Below, piece by piece: positions 38,900 to 49,274 of a DNA stretch of 64,000 nucleotides. The DNA comes from Calidifontibacillus oryziterrae. Its GTDB lineage: Bacteria; Bacillota; Bacilli; Bacillales; Bacillaceae_J. Location of the stretch: the NCBI RefSeq assembly GCF_000331575.1, contig NZ_ANOK01000003.1, positions 340,365 to 404,364 on the forward strand, written 5' to 3'. A program made the position numbers and the translations under genes. Position 1 is the stretch's first letter, and each line of letters starts with the position of its first letter. The notes under the pieces were generated by a model. It saw only the letters and a program-made list of their open reading frames with translations. It made no database searches and was not told the origin of the DNA.

Positions 38900-39202
38900 T
38901 TGAAGCAAGATCGATGGATAACTTTATTAGGCCTTATCAATCGAGCAGGTCAACTAACTTCAGGGGAAGAATTAGTATTGAAGGAAATTAAGAAAGGCAA
39001 AGCAAAGCTTGTCCTTCTGTCTTCGGATGCGTCATATAATACTTCAAAAAAAATTACAGACAAGTGTCTATATTATAAGATCCCATTGAAAAAAGTGAAA
39101 GACCGATATATGTTAGGTCAAGCCATTGGCAAAGAAGCTCGTGTAGTCGTTGCAATTTTGGAAAATGGTTTCGCAAATAAATTAGCGGAGTTGCTCGATT
39201 AA
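38900..39202 (+). CDS. ylxQ: YlxQ, L7Ae-family RNA-binding protein
   Basis: This 100-aa protein is an L7Ae/L30e-like (kink-turn RNA binding) protein: [36 protein letters not shown]. Start is TTG 38900, one base after the rnpM stop, with AAAGGAGC/AAAGG upstream; this gives the 100-aa length known for YlxQ. A longer frame from ATG 38843 lies within rnpM and is not supported. Confidence 0.93.
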   Translation: MKQDRWITLLGLINRAGQLTSGEELVLKEIKKGKAKLVLLSSDASYNTSKKITDKCLYYKIPLKKVKDRYMLGQAIGKEARVVVAILENGFANKLAELLD

Positions 39203-39221
39203 TTTTCTTGGGGGTGAACGT

Positions 39222-41477
39222 ATGAGTAAAATGCGTGTATATGAATATGCAAAACAAATGAATAAGTCAAGTAAAGAAATTATTTCTAAGCTAACAGAAA
39301 AAAATATTGAGGTAACAAATCATATGTCAACGATTGATGAGGAAGCAATTAAAGTATTAGATTCTATCTACAAGAAAACACCACAAAAACAGGAAGCAGC
39401 AGCGACAAAAACTGAAACGAGCGGACGGAAGGATAATAGTAAAAAAGCTTCAAACCCTGATTCAAAACCAGCTTCAAAGCCTGATTCAAAGCCTGATTCA
39501 AAGCCTGATGTAAAAAAGAAGAAGCCAACAGTGCCACATTCGAAAGAGCTAGGTCAAAATAATGATGATGATGATTATAAATTTGCGGATAAAACGAAGG
39601 CTAAAGGACCTAAAAAGTTAAAAGCTAAGCAAGACAAGGACAAGAATGAAAAAACAACCTTTCAAAATCCTAAGAATAAAGAACAGCAAAGACAGCAACC
39701 ACAATCACCAAAACAAGAGCAAGCGCCTAAAGTAATAAAATATGAGGATTCGTTGACTGTCGGTGAGTTAGCTAAAAGATTAGGAAAAGAGCCTTCAGAA
39801 ATCATTAAGAAATTAATGATGCTTGGTGTAATGGCAACGATTAATCAGGATCTAGACGATGATACGATCGAGTTAATTGCATCAGAGTTTGGAGTGCAGG
39901 TTGAAAAAGAAGTTGTAGTAGATTTAACCGATTTAGATAGTTATTTAGTTGAGGATAGTCCTAACGATCTAGTTGAACGGCCTTCAGTTGTAACCATAAT
40001 GGGTCATGTTGACCACGGAAAAACAACATTATTAGATTCAATCCGGAATGCTAAGGTAGCAGCTGGTGAAGCAGGTGGAATTACACAACATATCGGTGCT
40101 TATCAAGTAGTAGTAAATGGGAAAAGGATTACATTTTTAGATACACCGGGTCACGAAGCATTTACAACCATGCGTGCCCGTGGAGCAAGTGTAACTGATA
40201 TTACAATTCTTGTTGTTGCAGCTGATGATGGTGTTATGCCACAAACAAAGGAAGCAATTAACCATGCAAAAGCAGCGGGTGTACCGATTATTGTTGCGGT
40301 AAACAAAATTGATAAAGAGGGTGCGAACCCAGATCGCGTCATGCAGGAATTAACTGAATTCAACCTAATCCCTGAGTCTTGGGGCGGAGATACTATATTT
40401 GTTATGCTTTCTGCATTAAAAGGAGAAGGAATTGACGAACTCCTAGAAATGATTTTATTAGTAAGTGAAGTTGAAGAATATAAAGCGAATCCTAATAGAA
40501 TGGCTACTGGAACAGTAATTGAGGCTAATTTGGATAAAGGACGAGGACCTGTCGCAACTTTATTAGTACAAAATGGAACTCTAAAGGTAGGGGATCCGAT
40601 TGTTGTAGGAAATACGTATGGTCGTGTTCGGGCAATGGTTAATGATATCGGTCGTCGCGTGAAGGCTGCTCCACCGTCAACTCCTGTAGAAATTACAGGA
40701 CTTCATGAGGTGCCAAGTGCCGGTGATCGCTTTGTCGTGTTTGAGGATGAGAAAAAAGCTCGTCATATCGGGGAAGCTCGTGCTCAAAAACAAATCGAAG
40801 CACAGCGTAGTGAGCGAAATAAAGTAAGCCTTGAAGATTTATTTGAACATATAAAGCAAGGTGAAATGAAGGAAATCAATCTAATTGTAAAAGCTGATGT
40901 TCATGGTTCGGCAGAAGCAATGTCATCATCACTACAAAAAATCGAAGTAGAAGGTGTTAAAGTTAAAATTATTCATGCCGGGGTTGGGGCGATTACCGAG
41001 TCTGATGTTATTTTAGCGTCTGCTTCCAATGCAATTATTATTGGTTTTAATGTCCGTCCTGATGTAAATGCGAAGAAAACGGCTGAAGTAGAAAACGTTG
41101 ATATACGTTTACACCGCATCATCTATAAAGCGATTGAAGAAATTGAAGCAGCAATGAAAGGGATGCTTGACCCTGAATTTGAAGAAAAGATAATTGGTCA
41201 AGCCGAAGTTCGTAATACATTCAAAGTATCTAAAGTAGGCACTATTGCTGGCTGTTATGTAACGGATGGTAAAGTAACACGTGATGCTGGAATTCGTCTT
41301 GTTCGTGACGGGGTCGTTATTTTTGAAGGCGAAGTTGATACATTGAAGCGTTTTAAGGATGATGCAAAAGAAGTCGCACAAGGCTATGAATGTGGAATGA
41401 CGATTAAAAACTTTAATGATATTAAAGAAGGAGACATCATTGAGGCATTTGTAATGCAAGAAGTTGAGCGTAAATGA
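39222..41477 (+). CDS. infB: Translation initiation factor IF-2
   Basis: IF-2 delivers initiator tRNA to the 30S subunit. The 751-aa protein has an N-terminal IF2-N module ([16 protein letters not shown]), a disordered Lys/Asp/Ser/Gln-rich region with a short tandem repeat, a second IF2-N module ([20 protein letters not shown]), and the G domain near residue 255: [24 protein letters not shown]. Domains II-IV follow. It overlaps ylxP by 4 bases. Confidence 0.98.
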   Translation: MSKMRVYEYAKQMNKSSKEIISKLTEKNIEVTNHMSTIDEEAIKVLDSIYKKTPQKQEAAATKTETSGRKDNSKKASNPDSKPASKPDSKPDSKPDVKKKKPTVPHSKELGQNNDDDDYKFADKTKAKGPKKLKAKQDKDKNEKTTFQNPKNKEQQRQQPQSPKQEQAPKVIKYEDSLTVGELAKRLGKEPSEIIKKLMMLGVMATINQDLDDDTIELIASEFGVQVEKEVVVDLTDLDSYLVEDSPNDLVERPSVVTIMGHVDHGKTTLLDSIRNAKVAAGEAGGITQHIGAYQVVVNGKRITFLDTPGHEAFTTMRARGASVTDITILVVAADDGVMPQTKEAINHAKAAGVPIIVAVNKIDKEGANPDRVMQELTEFNLIPESWGGDTIFVMLSALKGEGIDELLEMILLVSEVEEYKANPNRMATGTVIEANLDKGRGPVATLLVQNGTLKVGDPIVVGNTYGRVRAMVNDIGRRVKAAPPSTPVEITGLHEVPSAGDRFVVFEDEKKARHIGEARAQKQIEAQRSERNKVSLEDLFEHIKQGEMKEINLIVKADVHGSAEAMSSSLQKIEVEGVKVKIIHAGVGAITESDVILASASNAIIIGFNVRPDVNAKKTAEVENVDIRLHRIIYKAIEEIEAAMKGMLDPEFEEKIIGQAEVRNTFKVSKVGTIAGCYVTDGKVTRDAGIRLVRDGVVIFEGEVDTLKRFKDDAKEVAQGYECGMTIKNFNDIKEGDIIEAFVMQEVERK
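39447..39510 (+). repeat. 12-base tandem repeat inside infB
   Basis: Units close to TCAAAGCCTGAT recur in frame and encode repeated Asp-Ser-Lys-Pro. They extend the disordered linker of IF-2 and probably vary in number among strains. Confidence 0.8.
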
Positions 41478-41752
41478 TCGCTAGCGCTCGAATCGAGTGT
41501 CTACTCTATAATCCACAATCTTTAAAAGAAAAGCGGGCTATTTTGCAGCGTATTATTACCCGTTTGAGGCAAAAATATAATGTATCAGTAAGTGAAACAA
41601 ATTTTCAAGATTTGTGGCAACGTACAGAAATTACAATTGTGACGGTCTCGTCTGCAAAGATCAGTGCTGAAAAGGAATTAAATCGCGCTTTGAAAATGAT
41701 AGATTCTTTTCCGGAGATTGAACGAGCTGTTACAGATGTAGAATGGTGTTAA
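41474..41752 (+). CDS. ylxP: YlxP (DUF503)
   Basis: The 92-aa DUF503 protein has [20 protein letters not shown] and a C-terminal [10 protein letters not shown]. Function is not firmly known; its fixed place between infB and rbfA suggests a role in ribosome assembly or translation. The ATG overlaps the infB stop (ATGA). Confidence 0.92.
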   Translation: MIASARIECLLYNPQSLKEKRAILQRIITRLRQKYNVSVSETNFQDLWQRTEITIVTVSSAKISAEKELNRALKMIDSFPEIERAVTDVEWC

Positions 41753-41768
41753 AGTCGAGGTGATTGAA

Positions 41769-42122
41769 ATGAGTAATAATCGTCCATCACGAGTTGGCGA
41801 ACTAATGAAGCAAGAATTAAGTGACATCATAAGTAGAAAAATAAAAGATCCTCGTATTGGTTTTGTAACCGTAACGGATGTTCAAGTAACAGGAGATTTG
41901 CAACAAGCTAAAGTCTATATTACTGTTTTAGGTGACGAAGAACAAAAGCAGAACACTTTATTGGCACTTGCAAAAGCAAATGGGTTTATTAGGTCAGAAA
42001 TTGGACACCGCATTAGATTAAGAAAGACACCAGAAATTTCTTTTGAATTTGATGAGTCGATTGAATACGGAAATCGAATTGAAACGTTACTTGAACAGCT
42101 TAAAAAAAATTCAGAGACTTAA
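41769..42122 (+). CDS. rbfA: Ribosome-binding factor A
   Basis: RbfA matures the 30S subunit. The 117-aa protein matches B. subtilis in length and has [20 protein letters not shown] and the C-terminal [21 protein letters not shown] (in part). ATG 41769 is used because GAGGTG is 7 bases upstream; GTG 41760 overlaps that site. Confidence 0.96.
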   Translation: MSNNRPSRVGELMKQELSDIISRKIKDPRIGFVTVTDVQVTGDLQQAKVYITVLGDEEQKQNTLLALAKANGFIRSEIGHRIRLRKTPEISFEFDESIEYGNRIETLLEQLKKNSET

Positions 42123-42127
42123 GTTGA

Positions 42128-42151
42128 GGATAGACGTTTGTCTATCCTTTT
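42128..42151 (+). terminator. Terminator between rbfA and truB
   Basis: GGATAGAC (42128-42135) pairs perfectly with GTCTATCC (42140-42147) around GTTT, followed by four T. An internal terminator of this kind would lower truB-ribF expression relative to rbfA. Confidence 0.75.
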
Positions 42152-42174
42152 AACTTTTAGATGAGGTGTTCAAA

Positions 42175-43080
42175 ATGGAAGGAATACTACCGCTATGGAA
42201 GCCTAAAGGCATGACATCACATGATTGTGTTTTTAAAATAAGAAAGATTTTAAAAATAAAAAAAGTTGGTCATACTGGAACGCTTGATCCTGATGTAGAC
42301 GGAGTATTACCAATATGCATTGGTCGGGCTACAAAGGTAGTGGAATATTTAACGGAAGTACCAAAGGCATATGAAGGAGAAGTAACGATTGGAACCGCAA
42401 CAACAACTGAAGATGCTTCCGGAGAGGTCATTGCTGTAAAGCCAATTGGTGAAGCTATTACTCGAGCAGAAATCGAACAAGTTTTGAATCAATTTCATGG
42501 CAGTATAACTCAAATACCACCGATATACTCTGCTGTAAAAGTAAATGGTAAACGATTATATGAATACGCAAGGGCAGGCATTACGGTTGAAAGACCAAAA
42601 CGAGAAGTTATCATATATGAATTGAAATTATTGGATGATATAGAGTTTGTCGACCAAGAACATAATCGATTTCGCTTTTATGTAAGATCAAGTAAAGGAA
42701 CATACATCCGAACATTAGCAGTTGATATGGGGAAAGAGCTAGGCTATCCTGCACATATGTCAATGTTAACGCGTGTATCCTCAGGAACCTTCAGCAAAAA
42801 TGATTGTCTTACTCTTGAGGAAATTGAAGAGAAATTCACAGCAGGCAACTTGGAATTATTACCATTAGAAAGAGCTCTTTCAGATTTGACTAAATATGTA
42901 ATAAATGAAAAACTAGAATCACAAGTAAAAAATGGGCAGGTGCTTGAGATTCCAGTTGGTTATGAGAATGAAAAGCATATTGCTCTGTTCAATCAAAACC
43001 AATTATGTGTGGCTGTTTATAAACCTCATCCTGATAAACCGGGATGGATGAAGCCTGAAAAAGTTTTAAGAAATGAGTAG
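42175..43080 (+). CDS. truB: tRNA pseudouridine-55 synthase TruB
   Basis: TruB makes pseudouridine 55 in the T loop of tRNAs. The 301-aa protein has LWKPKGMTSHDCV, the catalytic loop GHTGTLDPDVDGVLP (catalytic Asp in DPD), and SSKGTYIRTLAVDMG. ATG 42175 follows GAGGTG; GTG 42166 lies in that site. Confidence 0.96.
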   Translation: MEGILPLWKPKGMTSHDCVFKIRKILKIKKVGHTGTLDPDVDGVLPICIGRATKVVEYLTEVPKAYEGEVTIGTATTTEDASGEVIAVKPIGEAITRAEIEQVLNQFHGSITQIPPIYSAVKVNGKRLYEYARAGITVERPKREVIIYELKLLDDIEFVDQEHNRFRFYVRSSKGTYIRTLAVDMGKELGYPAHMSMLTRVSSGTFSKNDCLTLEEIEEKFTAGNLELLPLERALSDLTKYVINEKLESQVKNGQVLEIPVGYENEKHIALFNQNQLCVAVYKPHPDKPGWMKPEKVLRNE

Positions 43081-43111
43081 ATAAAGTGGAATTCGTAAAG
43101 CAGGTGAAAGT

Positions 43112-44062
43112 ATGAATGTCATAAATTTGACTCATCCGCATTCCTTTAATGCTAACGATTTATCACCAACTGTATTAGCATTAGGTTATTTTGATGGAGT
43201 TCATCTTGGACATAAAAAGGTGATAACAACTGCTAAGAAAATCGCCGATCAACGTGGATATAAAAGTGCTGTTATGACATTTCATCCACACCCAGCAGTT
43301 GTGTTAAGAAATAGTGTGGAGCATGGCGAATGTATAACTTCAATCGCGGACAAAGAAGAAGAAATTCGCAAGTTAGGCATTGATACTTTGTACATTGTTC
43401 AATTTTGTCATTCTTTTGCAGAGTTATTGCCTCAACAATTTGTAGATCAATATATTATCGATCTTAATGTAAAGCATGTTGTAGCAGGTTTCGACTATAC
43501 TTATGGGCGGTTAGGTAAAGGAACGATGGAAACTTTACCGTTCCATTCACGGGAGAAGTTTACACAAACCGTTATTGATAAGGTAGTTGAAAAAAATGAG
43601 AAGATAAGCTCAACCCTAATCCGCGAGTTAATTCATGAAGGAAATATGCAAATACTACCCCATTATTTAGGACGTTATTACACAATGCACGGAAAAGTCA
43701 TTCATGGTGAAAAGCGGGGAAGATTGCTTGGTTTTCCGACGGCTAATATCGAGCTTTTCGCTAAATATATACTTCCACCAACAGGTGTGTATGCCGTAAG
43801 AATTTTCGTGAATAATCGATATTATAATGGAGTGTTAAATATTGGTTTTAAGCCAACCTTTCATGATGAAACAAAAATAAAGCTCGCGATAGAGGCTCAC
43901 ATTTTTGATTTCAATGAATCGATCTATGGGGAACAAGTTATAATAGAATGGCACCAAAGATTGCGACAGGAACAAAAATTCCAGTCAGTAGAACAATTAA
44001 TTTCGCAAATTCACGCTGATAAAGAGGATGCATTGCGCTATTTTGGTGCAATTAGACATTAA
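43112..44062 (+). CDS. ribF: Bifunctional riboflavin kinase/FAD synthetase
   Basis: RibF (RibC in B. subtilis) makes FMN and then FAD. The 316-aa protein has an N-terminal FAD synthetase half with LGYFDGVHLGHKKVI and FHPHP, and a C-terminal kinase half with KRGRLLGFPTANIEL and YNGVLNIGFKPTF. In B. subtilis loss of this activity derepresses riboflavin synthesis through the FMN riboswitch. Confidence 0.95.
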   Translation: MNVINLTHPHSFNANDLSPTVLALGYFDGVHLGHKKVITTAKKIADQRGYKSAVMTFHPHPAVVLRNSVEHGECITSIADKEEEIRKLGIDTLYIVQFCHSFAELLPQQFVDQYIIDLNVKHVVAGFDYTYGRLGKGTMETLPFHSREKFTQTVIDKVVEKNEKISSTLIRELIHEGNMQILPHYLGRYYTMHGKVIHGEKRGRLLGFPTANIELFAKYILPPTGVYAVRIFVNNRYYNGVLNIGFKPTFHDETKIKLAIEAHIFDFNESIYGEQVIIEWHQRLRQEQKFQSVEQLISQIHADKEDALRYFGAIRH

Positions 44063-44066
44063 AAAC

Positions 44067-44095
44067 TTGCATTTTTGTTGAAACAATAGTATTCT
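44067..44095 (+). promoter_or_regulatory. Candidate sigma-A promoter of rpsO
   Basis: TTGCAT (44067-44072), 17-base spacer, TATTCT (44090-44095). It lies immediately after the ribF stop and would give a leader of about 88 bases. Confidence 0.5.
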
Positions 44096-44101
44096 ATATA
44101 A

Positions 44102-44189
44102 CGTATAAAAATATGAACCATTGCTTGGCAATGCGAGTCACCAACGCTTGCTCAGTAATTGGGGATCACATTCGGAGGAGGTGAATAGG
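44102..44189 (+). promoter_or_regulatory. Candidate S15 autoregulatory leader of rpsO
   Basis: CATTGC (44119-44124) pairs with GCAATG (44128-44133). GCGAG (44133-44137) can pair with CTTGC (44147-44151). TCACC (44138-44142) is complementary to GGTGA (44180-44184), which overlaps the Shine-Dalgarno GGAGGAGGTG. S15 leaders in Firmicutes use multi-stem structures that couple protein binding to start-site occlusion; assignment here is by position and these pairings. Confidence 0.5.
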
Positions 44190-44459
44190 ATGGCTATCAC
44201 ACAAGAGCGTAAGCAAGAACTTATTAATGAGTACAAAACTCATGAAAATGATACTGGTTCTCCAGAAGTTCAAATTGCTGTCCTAACAGAAGAGATTAAC
44301 AATTTAAATGAACATTTACGTGTTCATAAAAAGGATCATCATTCACGTCGTGGACTTTTAAAGATGGTTGGTAAACGTCGTAACTTACTTAACTATCTTC
44401 GCAATAAAGATGTTACACGCTATCGTGAATTAATTCAAAAGCTTGGATTACGTCGATAG
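44190..44459 (+). CDS. rpsO: Ribosomal protein S15
   Basis: S15 binds 16S rRNA and nucleates the platform. The 89-aa length is standard; [19 protein letters not shown] and [19 protein letters not shown] are family signatures. The start is the ATG after GGAGGAGGTG; a longer frame upstream covers the leader structure and is not a coding extension. Confidence 0.98.
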   Translation: MAITQERKQELINEYKTHENDTGSPEVQIAVLTEEINNLNEHLRVHKKDHHSRRGLLKMVGKRRNLLNYLRNKDVTRYRELIQKLGLRR

Positions 44460-44464
44460 GTCTT

Positions 44465-44496
44465 ACAAAAAGCGGGATATTTCCCGCTTTTTTGTT
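44465..44496 (+). terminator. Terminator after rpsO
   Basis: AAAAAGCGGG pairs with CCCGCTTTTT around ATATTT, with a strong T run (TTTTTTG). A clean Rho-independent terminator separating rpsO from pnp. Confidence 0.9.
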
Positions 44497-44597
44497 AGCA
44501 CTTTATTAAAACTATGGGATTAAATTGGCTTATTCGTGTGAGACACGTTTTCATACTCATTTGAAGCATAGCTTTAACGTAAAATCGGTCAAATAAC

Positions 44598-44625
44598 TTT
44601 ACATATATTTAGGGAATAATAAAAT
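44598..44625 (+). promoter_or_regulatory. Candidate sigma-A promoter of pnp
   Basis: TTTACA (44598-44603), 16-base spacer, TAAAAT (44620-44625), within the 217-base AT-rich rpsO-pnp gap. A small hairpin CGTGT/ACACG lies upstream near 44536-44549. Nothing else is seen in this gap. Confidence 0.35.
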
Positions 44626-44676
44626 AACCATAATTATTTAATAAAATTTTTACATAAGAGAGGGGTACAAAAGTAC

Positions 44677-46794
44677 ATGGAACAAGATAAAAAAATTTTC
44701 TCCATGGATTGGGCTGGACGTAAGCTTACGATAGAAATAGGACAACTAGCGAAGCAGGCTAATGGTGCATGTTTAGTTCGTTACGGAGAAACAGCTGTAC
44801 TTTCTACTGCCACAGCATCAAAGGAGCCAAAAAATTTAAGCTTCTTCCCGTTAACAGTAAATTACGAAGAACGCTTATATGCAGTTGGTAAAATCCCAGG
44901 TGGATTTATTAAACGGGAAGGTCGCCCTAGTGAAAAAGCAATTTTAGCTAGTCGCTTAATTGATCGCCCAATCCGTCCTTTATTTGCTGATGGGTTTAGA
45001 AATGAAGTTCAAGTTATTAGTATAGTAATGAGTGTTGATCAAGATTGTTCTTCTGAAATGGCGGCAATGTTTGGTTCTTCATTAGCACTTTCAATATCTG
45101 ATATTCCGTTTGAAGGACCGATTGCTGGTGTAACGGTTGGTCGAGTTAATAACGAATTTATCATAAATCCAACGGTTGAACTTCAAGAACAGAGTGATAT
45201 TCATTTAGTTGTTGCTGGAACAAAAGATGCTATTAACATGGTGGAAGCAGGAGCAAACGAAGTACCGGAAGAAACGATGTTAGAAGCAATTATGTTTGGT
45301 CACGAAGAAATAAAGAAACTTATCGCATTTCAAGAGGAGATTGTTGCTCAAGTAGGTAAACAAAAAACGGTGGTTCAGCTTTTTGAAATCGATCAAGATC
45401 TTGAAGCTGAAGTCCGAGGGATCTCTGAGGATAATATTAAAAAAGCTGTTCAAGTTGCTGAAAAGCATGCACGTGAAGATGCAATCAATCAAGTGAAAGC
45501 TAGCGTGAAAGAGCAGTTTGAAGCTCGTGAGGATCTTCCAGAAGGTACCCTAGTGCAGGTTGAAGAAATAATGTACAAGCTTGTTAAAGAGGAAGTTCGC
45601 CGTCTTATTACTAAAGAAAAAATCCGACCTGATGGCCGTAAAATTGATGAAATTCGTCCATTGTCGTCTGAAGTTGGTTTGTTGCCAAGAACACACGGTT
45701 CAGGACTATTCACTCGTGGACAAACACAAGCGTTAAGTATTTGTACATTAGGAGCTCTTGGAGATGTCCAAATTTTAGATGGTTTAGGAATAGAAGAGTC
45801 TAAAAGGTTTATGCACCATTATAATTTCCCTTCCTTTAGTGTTGGTGAAACAGGTCCAATTCGGGGTCCTGGTCGCCGTGAGATTGGTCATGGTGCATTG
45901 GGTGAACGCGCATTGGAACCAGTTATTCCATCTGAAAAGGATTTTCCTTATACGGTTCGTTTAGTATCAGAAGTACTCGAATCAAATGGATCAACTTCCC
46001 AAGCTAGTATTTGTGCAAGTACACTGGCCATGATGGATGCGGGTGTTCCAATAAAAGCTCCTGTTGCCGGAATAGCAATGGGCTTAGTTAAATCTGGCGA
46101 TGATTATACAGTGTTAACAGATATCCAAGGGATGGAAGATCACTTAGGTGATATGGATTTTAAAGTTGCTGGTACTAGTAAAGGTGTAACTGCCCTGCAA
46201 ATGGATATTAAAATTGACGGACTATCTCGGGAAATTTTAGAAGAAGCGTTACAACAAGCTCAAAAAGGTCGTATGCAAATATTAGAACATATGATGCAAA
46301 CGATTGGAACACCAAGACCAGAGCTATCACAGTATGCTCCAAAAATACTTACAATGACAATTAAACCAGATAAAATTCGTGATGTCATTGGACCAAGTGG
46401 AAAACAAATTAATAAAATCATTGAAGAAACTGGTGTTAAAATCGATATCGAACAAGATGGAACAATCTTTATCGCGTCGCCAAATATGGAAATGAACGAA
46501 AAAGCGAAAAAAATCATTGAAGATATTGTTCGTGAAGTTGAGATAGGGCAAATGTATCTTGGAAAGGTAAAGCGAATTGAAAAGTTCGGTGCTTTCGTAG
46601 AAATTTTCCAAGGAAAAGATGGACTTGTTCATATTTCTGAATTAGCACAAGAGCGCGTTGGTAAGGTTGAGGATGTTGTCAAGCTTGGTGACGAAATCCT
46701 TGTAAAGGTTACAGAGATTGATAACCAAGGAAGAGTAAATCTTTCAAGAAAAGCTGTTCTTAAAGAACAAAAAGAAAAGCAAGAACAAAGCTAG
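44677..46794 (+). CDS. pnp: Polynucleotide phosphorylase
   Basis: PNPase degrades RNA 3' to 5' by phosphorolysis and is a main mRNA exonuclease in Bacillus. The 705-aa protein has two RNase PH cores ([16 protein letters not shown] [10 protein letters not shown] near residue 80; second core with [22 protein letters not shown] in part), a KH domain ([16 protein letters not shown] near residue 565) and an S1 domain (about 625-695). AGAGAGGGG precedes ATG. Confidence 0.97.
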   Translation: MEQDKKIFSMDWAGRKLTIEIGQLAKQANGACLVRYGETAVLSTATASKEPKNLSFFPLTVNYEERLYAVGKIPGGFIKREGRPSEKAILASRLIDRPIRPLFADGFRNEVQVISIVMSVDQDCSSEMAAMFGSSLALSISDIPFEGPIAGVTVGRVNNEFIINPTVELQEQSDIHLVVAGTKDAINMVEAGANEVPEETMLEAIMFGHEEIKKLIAFQEEIVAQVGKQKTVVQLFEIDQDLEAEVRGISEDNIKKAVQVAEKHAREDAINQVKASVKEQFEAREDLPEGTLVQVEEIMYKLVKEEVRRLITKEKIRPDGRKIDEIRPLSSEVGLLPRTHGSGLFTRGQTQALSICTLGALGDVQILDGLGIEESKRFMHHYNFPSFSVGETGPIRGPGRREIGHGALGERALEPVIPSEKDFPYTVRLVSEVLESNGSTSQASICASTLAMMDAGVPIKAPVAGIAMGLVKSGDDYTVLTDIQGMEDHLGDMDFKVAGTSKGVTALQMDIKIDGLSREILEEALQQAQKGRMQILEHMMQTIGTPRPELSQYAPKILTMTIKPDKIRDVIGPSGKQINKIIEETGVKIDIEQDGTIFIASPNMEMNEKAKKIIEDIVREVEIGQMYLGKVKRIEKFGAFVEIFQGKDGLVHISELAQERVGKVEDVVKLGDEILVKVTEIDNQGRVNLSRKAVLKEQKEKQEQS

Positions 46795-46821
46795 GAGCTG
46801 TAGCCATACAGCTTCTTTTTT
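46794..46821 (+). terminator. Terminator after pnp
   Basis: GGAGCTGTA (46794-46802) pairs with TACAGCTTC (46807-46815, one G-U), followed by six T. The stem starts inside the stop codon. Confidence 0.85.
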
Positions 46822-46837
46822 GTTCTATCTTGTCCGT

Positions 46838-46866
46838 TCCCTTCATAGTTTTCATAGTGAAGGGAG
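46838..46866 (+). promoter_or_regulatory. Hairpin enclosing the ylxY ribosome binding site
   Basis: TCCCTTC (46838-46844) pairs perfectly with GAAGGGA (46859-46865). The 3' arm is the only Shine-Dalgarno-like sequence for ylxY (GAAGGGAG), and the loop contains two copies of TTCATAGT. Spacing to the ATG is long (13 bases). Confidence 0.5.
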
Positions 46867-46879
46867 TCGTGATGATTAT

Positions 46880-47836
46880 ATGAAAAGACTAGCTATTCAA
46901 CTAGTTGCCTATTCATTTATTTTAATAATGACATTTGGTTTTATTCAAAATCCTTATACATCAGATTATGTAAATGGACTAAAACAATCGGCCATAACAG
47001 TCGCTAAACAAAATGATCCTTTATATTTAGAAATTGAAACAAAAGCAAAGCAGTATGAGGTTCCCCCACAGGATGCACAAATCCATAGAGTATGGAAAGC
47101 AATGCCGGGGCTGAATGGTCTGACAGTCGATATTGATGAATCTTATCAAAAAATGAGGAAAGAAGGAGGATTTAATCCAAAAAAGCTAGTCTATAAGGAA
47201 GTATCACCAAAAATTACTTTAAATGACCTCCCACCAGCACCAATTTATCGCGGTCATCCTGAAAAACGAATGGTCAGCTTTTTAATAAATGTCGCATGGG
47301 GAAATGAATATATACCTAGCATGTTAAAAATACTTGAAAAGCATGGTGTTACAGCAACATTTTTTTTAGAGGGTCAATGGGTAAAAAAATACCCTGATGT
47401 AGCTAAAATGATTGTCGATGCAGGACATGAGCTTGGCAACCATGCTTATTCACATCCTGATATGAAAAAATTAACTTCTCAATCGATCCGTGAGGAGATT
47501 GTGAAGACAAATGAAATTATAAAGGCAACAACGGGTATTACACCGGTTTGGTTTGGTCCACCAAGTGGAAGTTTTAAGGAAGAAGTTGTAAAAATTGCTG
47601 CTGAAGAAAAGATGAAAGTAGTAATGTGGACTGCTGATACGGTAGATTGGAAAAATCCTAATCCGACTGAAATGGTAAATCGAGTGGCCGGTAAAGTGTT
47701 TGCTGGTGCAATGATTTTAATGCATCCGACTGCATCCACTGCCGCTGGATTAGAAAATCTAATCTTAATTATGAAAGAAAAGGAATATCAAATTGGTAAT
47801 GTGTCCACATTATTAAGTGAAGAGCGAATTAAGTAG
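46880..47836 (+). CDS. ylxY: YlxY, polysaccharide deacetylase-family protein
   Basis: YlxY is a NodB-fold protein known from sporulating bacilli. The 318-aa product has an N-terminal signal/anchor helix (about residues 4-20) and a catalytic-type domain from residue 130 (VSFLINVAWGNEYIPSML; FFLEGQWVKKYPDVAKMI; HELGNHAYSHPDM; PPSGSF; WTADTVDW). The usual first Asp-Asp motif is replaced by NVAWGN, as in B. subtilis YlxY, so metal-dependent deacetylase activity is doubtful. No start lies between the ribosome site and ATG 46880. Confidence 0.9.
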   Translation: MKRLAIQLVAYSFILIMTFGFIQNPYTSDYVNGLKQSAITVAKQNDPLYLEIETKAKQYEVPPQDAQIHRVWKAMPGLNGLTVDIDESYQKMRKEGGFNPKKLVYKEVSPKITLNDLPPAPIYRGHPEKRMVSFLINVAWGNEYIPSMLKILEKHGVTATFFLEGQWVKKYPDVAKMIVDAGHELGNHAYSHPDMKKLTSQSIREEIVKTNEIIKATTGITPVWFGPPSGSFKEEVVKIAAEEKMKVVMWTADTVDWKNPNPTEMVNRVAGKVFAGAMILMHPTASTAAGLENLILIMKEKEYQIGNVSTLLSEERIK

Positions 47837-47885
47837 GGAAATTTTGGGGGAAAATGAAATGCGTGACATACTTTTCTGATATTGG

Positions 47886-47909
47886 TATGATGCTATCATA
47901 GGTTTTTTT
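47886..47909 (+). terminator. Weak terminator after ylxY
   Basis: TATGAT (47886-47891) pairs with ATCATA (47895-47900), followed by GG and seven T. The stem is short and AT-rich. Confidence 0.4.
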
Positions 47910-48020
47910 GTTGAATTTTGATAGGTTACGTTTAGGTACATAGTTGTCTAGTTTAAAACCAATGCATTTCTATTGGGGATGACAAAGGCTCTTGCACTTT
48001 GCTTATTAGGAGGATGTAGG

Positions 48021-49262
48021 TTGATAAAAAAATATACATGTCAAAATGGAGTAAGAATTGTACTAGAAAACATACCAACAGTTCGATCTGTAGCGATTGG
48101 CATATGGATCGGTACTGGCTCTCGTAATGAAAATGAAAAAAACAATGGGATTTCCCATTTTCTCGAGCATATGTTTTTTAAAGGAACGAATACAAGATCG
48201 GCTCGCGAGATTGCTGAAAGCTTTGATAGTATTGGTGGTCAAGTTAACGCTTTTACTTCAAAGGAATATACATGCTATTATGCGAAGGTTTTAGATGAGC
48301 ATGCAGGTATCGCTCTTGAAGTATTAGCTGATATGTTTTTTAATTCGGTCTTTGACGAGGAAGAATTGAAGAAAGAAAAAAATGTAGTATTAGAAGAGAT
48401 CAAAATGTATGAGGATACTCCTGACGATATTGTCCATGATATACTAAGTAAAGCTACATTTGGTAATCATGCTCTTGCTTATCCGATTCTAGGCACTGAG
48501 GAAACATTAGAAACCTTTAACGGTGATAAGCTCAGAGAGTATATTTACGAACATTACACACCAGACAACGTCGTTATATCTATAGCAGGTAATATTGATG
48601 AGTCATATATTAAAGATGTTGAAGGGTATTTTGGAAAATATGAGTCTAAATTTACTAGAAAAGAATATACGACGCCGACTGTATTAGCTGAGAAGTTATC
48701 GCGTAAAAAAGAAACGGAACAAGCTCATCTTTGCATTGGCTATAATGGCTTAAAACTAGGGCATGAACAAATTTATTCACTAATCGTTTTAAACAATGTT
48801 CTTGGTGGCAGTATGTCAAGTCGCCTATTTCAAGATGTTAGAGAGCAGCGAGGATTGGCATATTCGATTTTTAGCTATCATTCAGCCTTTCTAGATAATG
48901 GCTTGTTAACCATTTATGGTGGGACAGCAAGTAACCAGTTAAACACATTATTTGAGACCATTCAAGCTACAATAGCGGTATTGAAAAAGGATGGAATTAC
49001 AGAAAGAGAATTATATAATAGTAAAGAACAGCTGAAAGGAAGCCTAATGCTTTCTTTGGAAAGCACGAATAGTCGGATGAGTAGAAACGGCAAAAATGAA
49101 TTGTTACTTAAGCGGCACCGTTCATTAGATGAAATTATTGAGATGATTTCTAATGTTACCCTTGATACAGTAAACAATCTTACTAAAAGTATTTTTACCG
49201 ATCATTATTCGGTTGCTTTAATTAGTCCTGAAGGTGATCTGCCAAAAAATCTTATGTGTTAA
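48021..49262 (+). CDS. mlpA: MlpA, M16-family zinc processing peptidase
   Basis: The 413-aa M16 peptidase has the inverted zinc motif HFLEH (GISHFLEHMFFKGTN near residue 46) with the downstream Glu in EKNVVLEEIKMYED. B. subtilis MlpA (YmxG) affects extracellular protease and adjacent dpa gene expression. I start at TTG 48021, 7 bases after AGGAGG. In-frame ATG 47979 would add 14 residues but lacks a ribosome site. Confidence 0.93.
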   Translation: MIKKYTCQNGVRIVLENIPTVRSVAIGIWIGTGSRNENEKNNGISHFLEHMFFKGTNTRSAREIAESFDSIGGQVNAFTSKEYTCYYAKVLDEHAGIALEVLADMFFNSVFDEEELKKEKNVVLEEIKMYEDTPDDIVHDILSKATFGNHALAYPILGTEETLETFNGDKLREYIYEHYTPDNVVISIAGNIDESYIKDVEGYFGKYESKFTRKEYTTPTVLAEKLSRKKETEQAHLCIGYNGLKLGHEQIYSLIVLNNVLGGSMSSRLFQDVREQRGLAYSIFSYHSAFLDNGLLTIYGGTASNQLNTLFETIQATIAVLKKDGITERELYNSKEQLKGSLMLSLESTNSRMSRNGKNELLLKRHRSLDEIIEMISNVTLDTVNNLTKSIFTDHYSVALISPEGDLPKNLMC

Positions 49263-49274
49263 GATTTATTTGAT

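Noticed and set aside
47973..48020. Longer MlpA from 47973 or ATG 47979
   Set aside because: No ribosome site upstream; TTG 48021 is 7 bases after AGGAGG and gives the usual N terminus.
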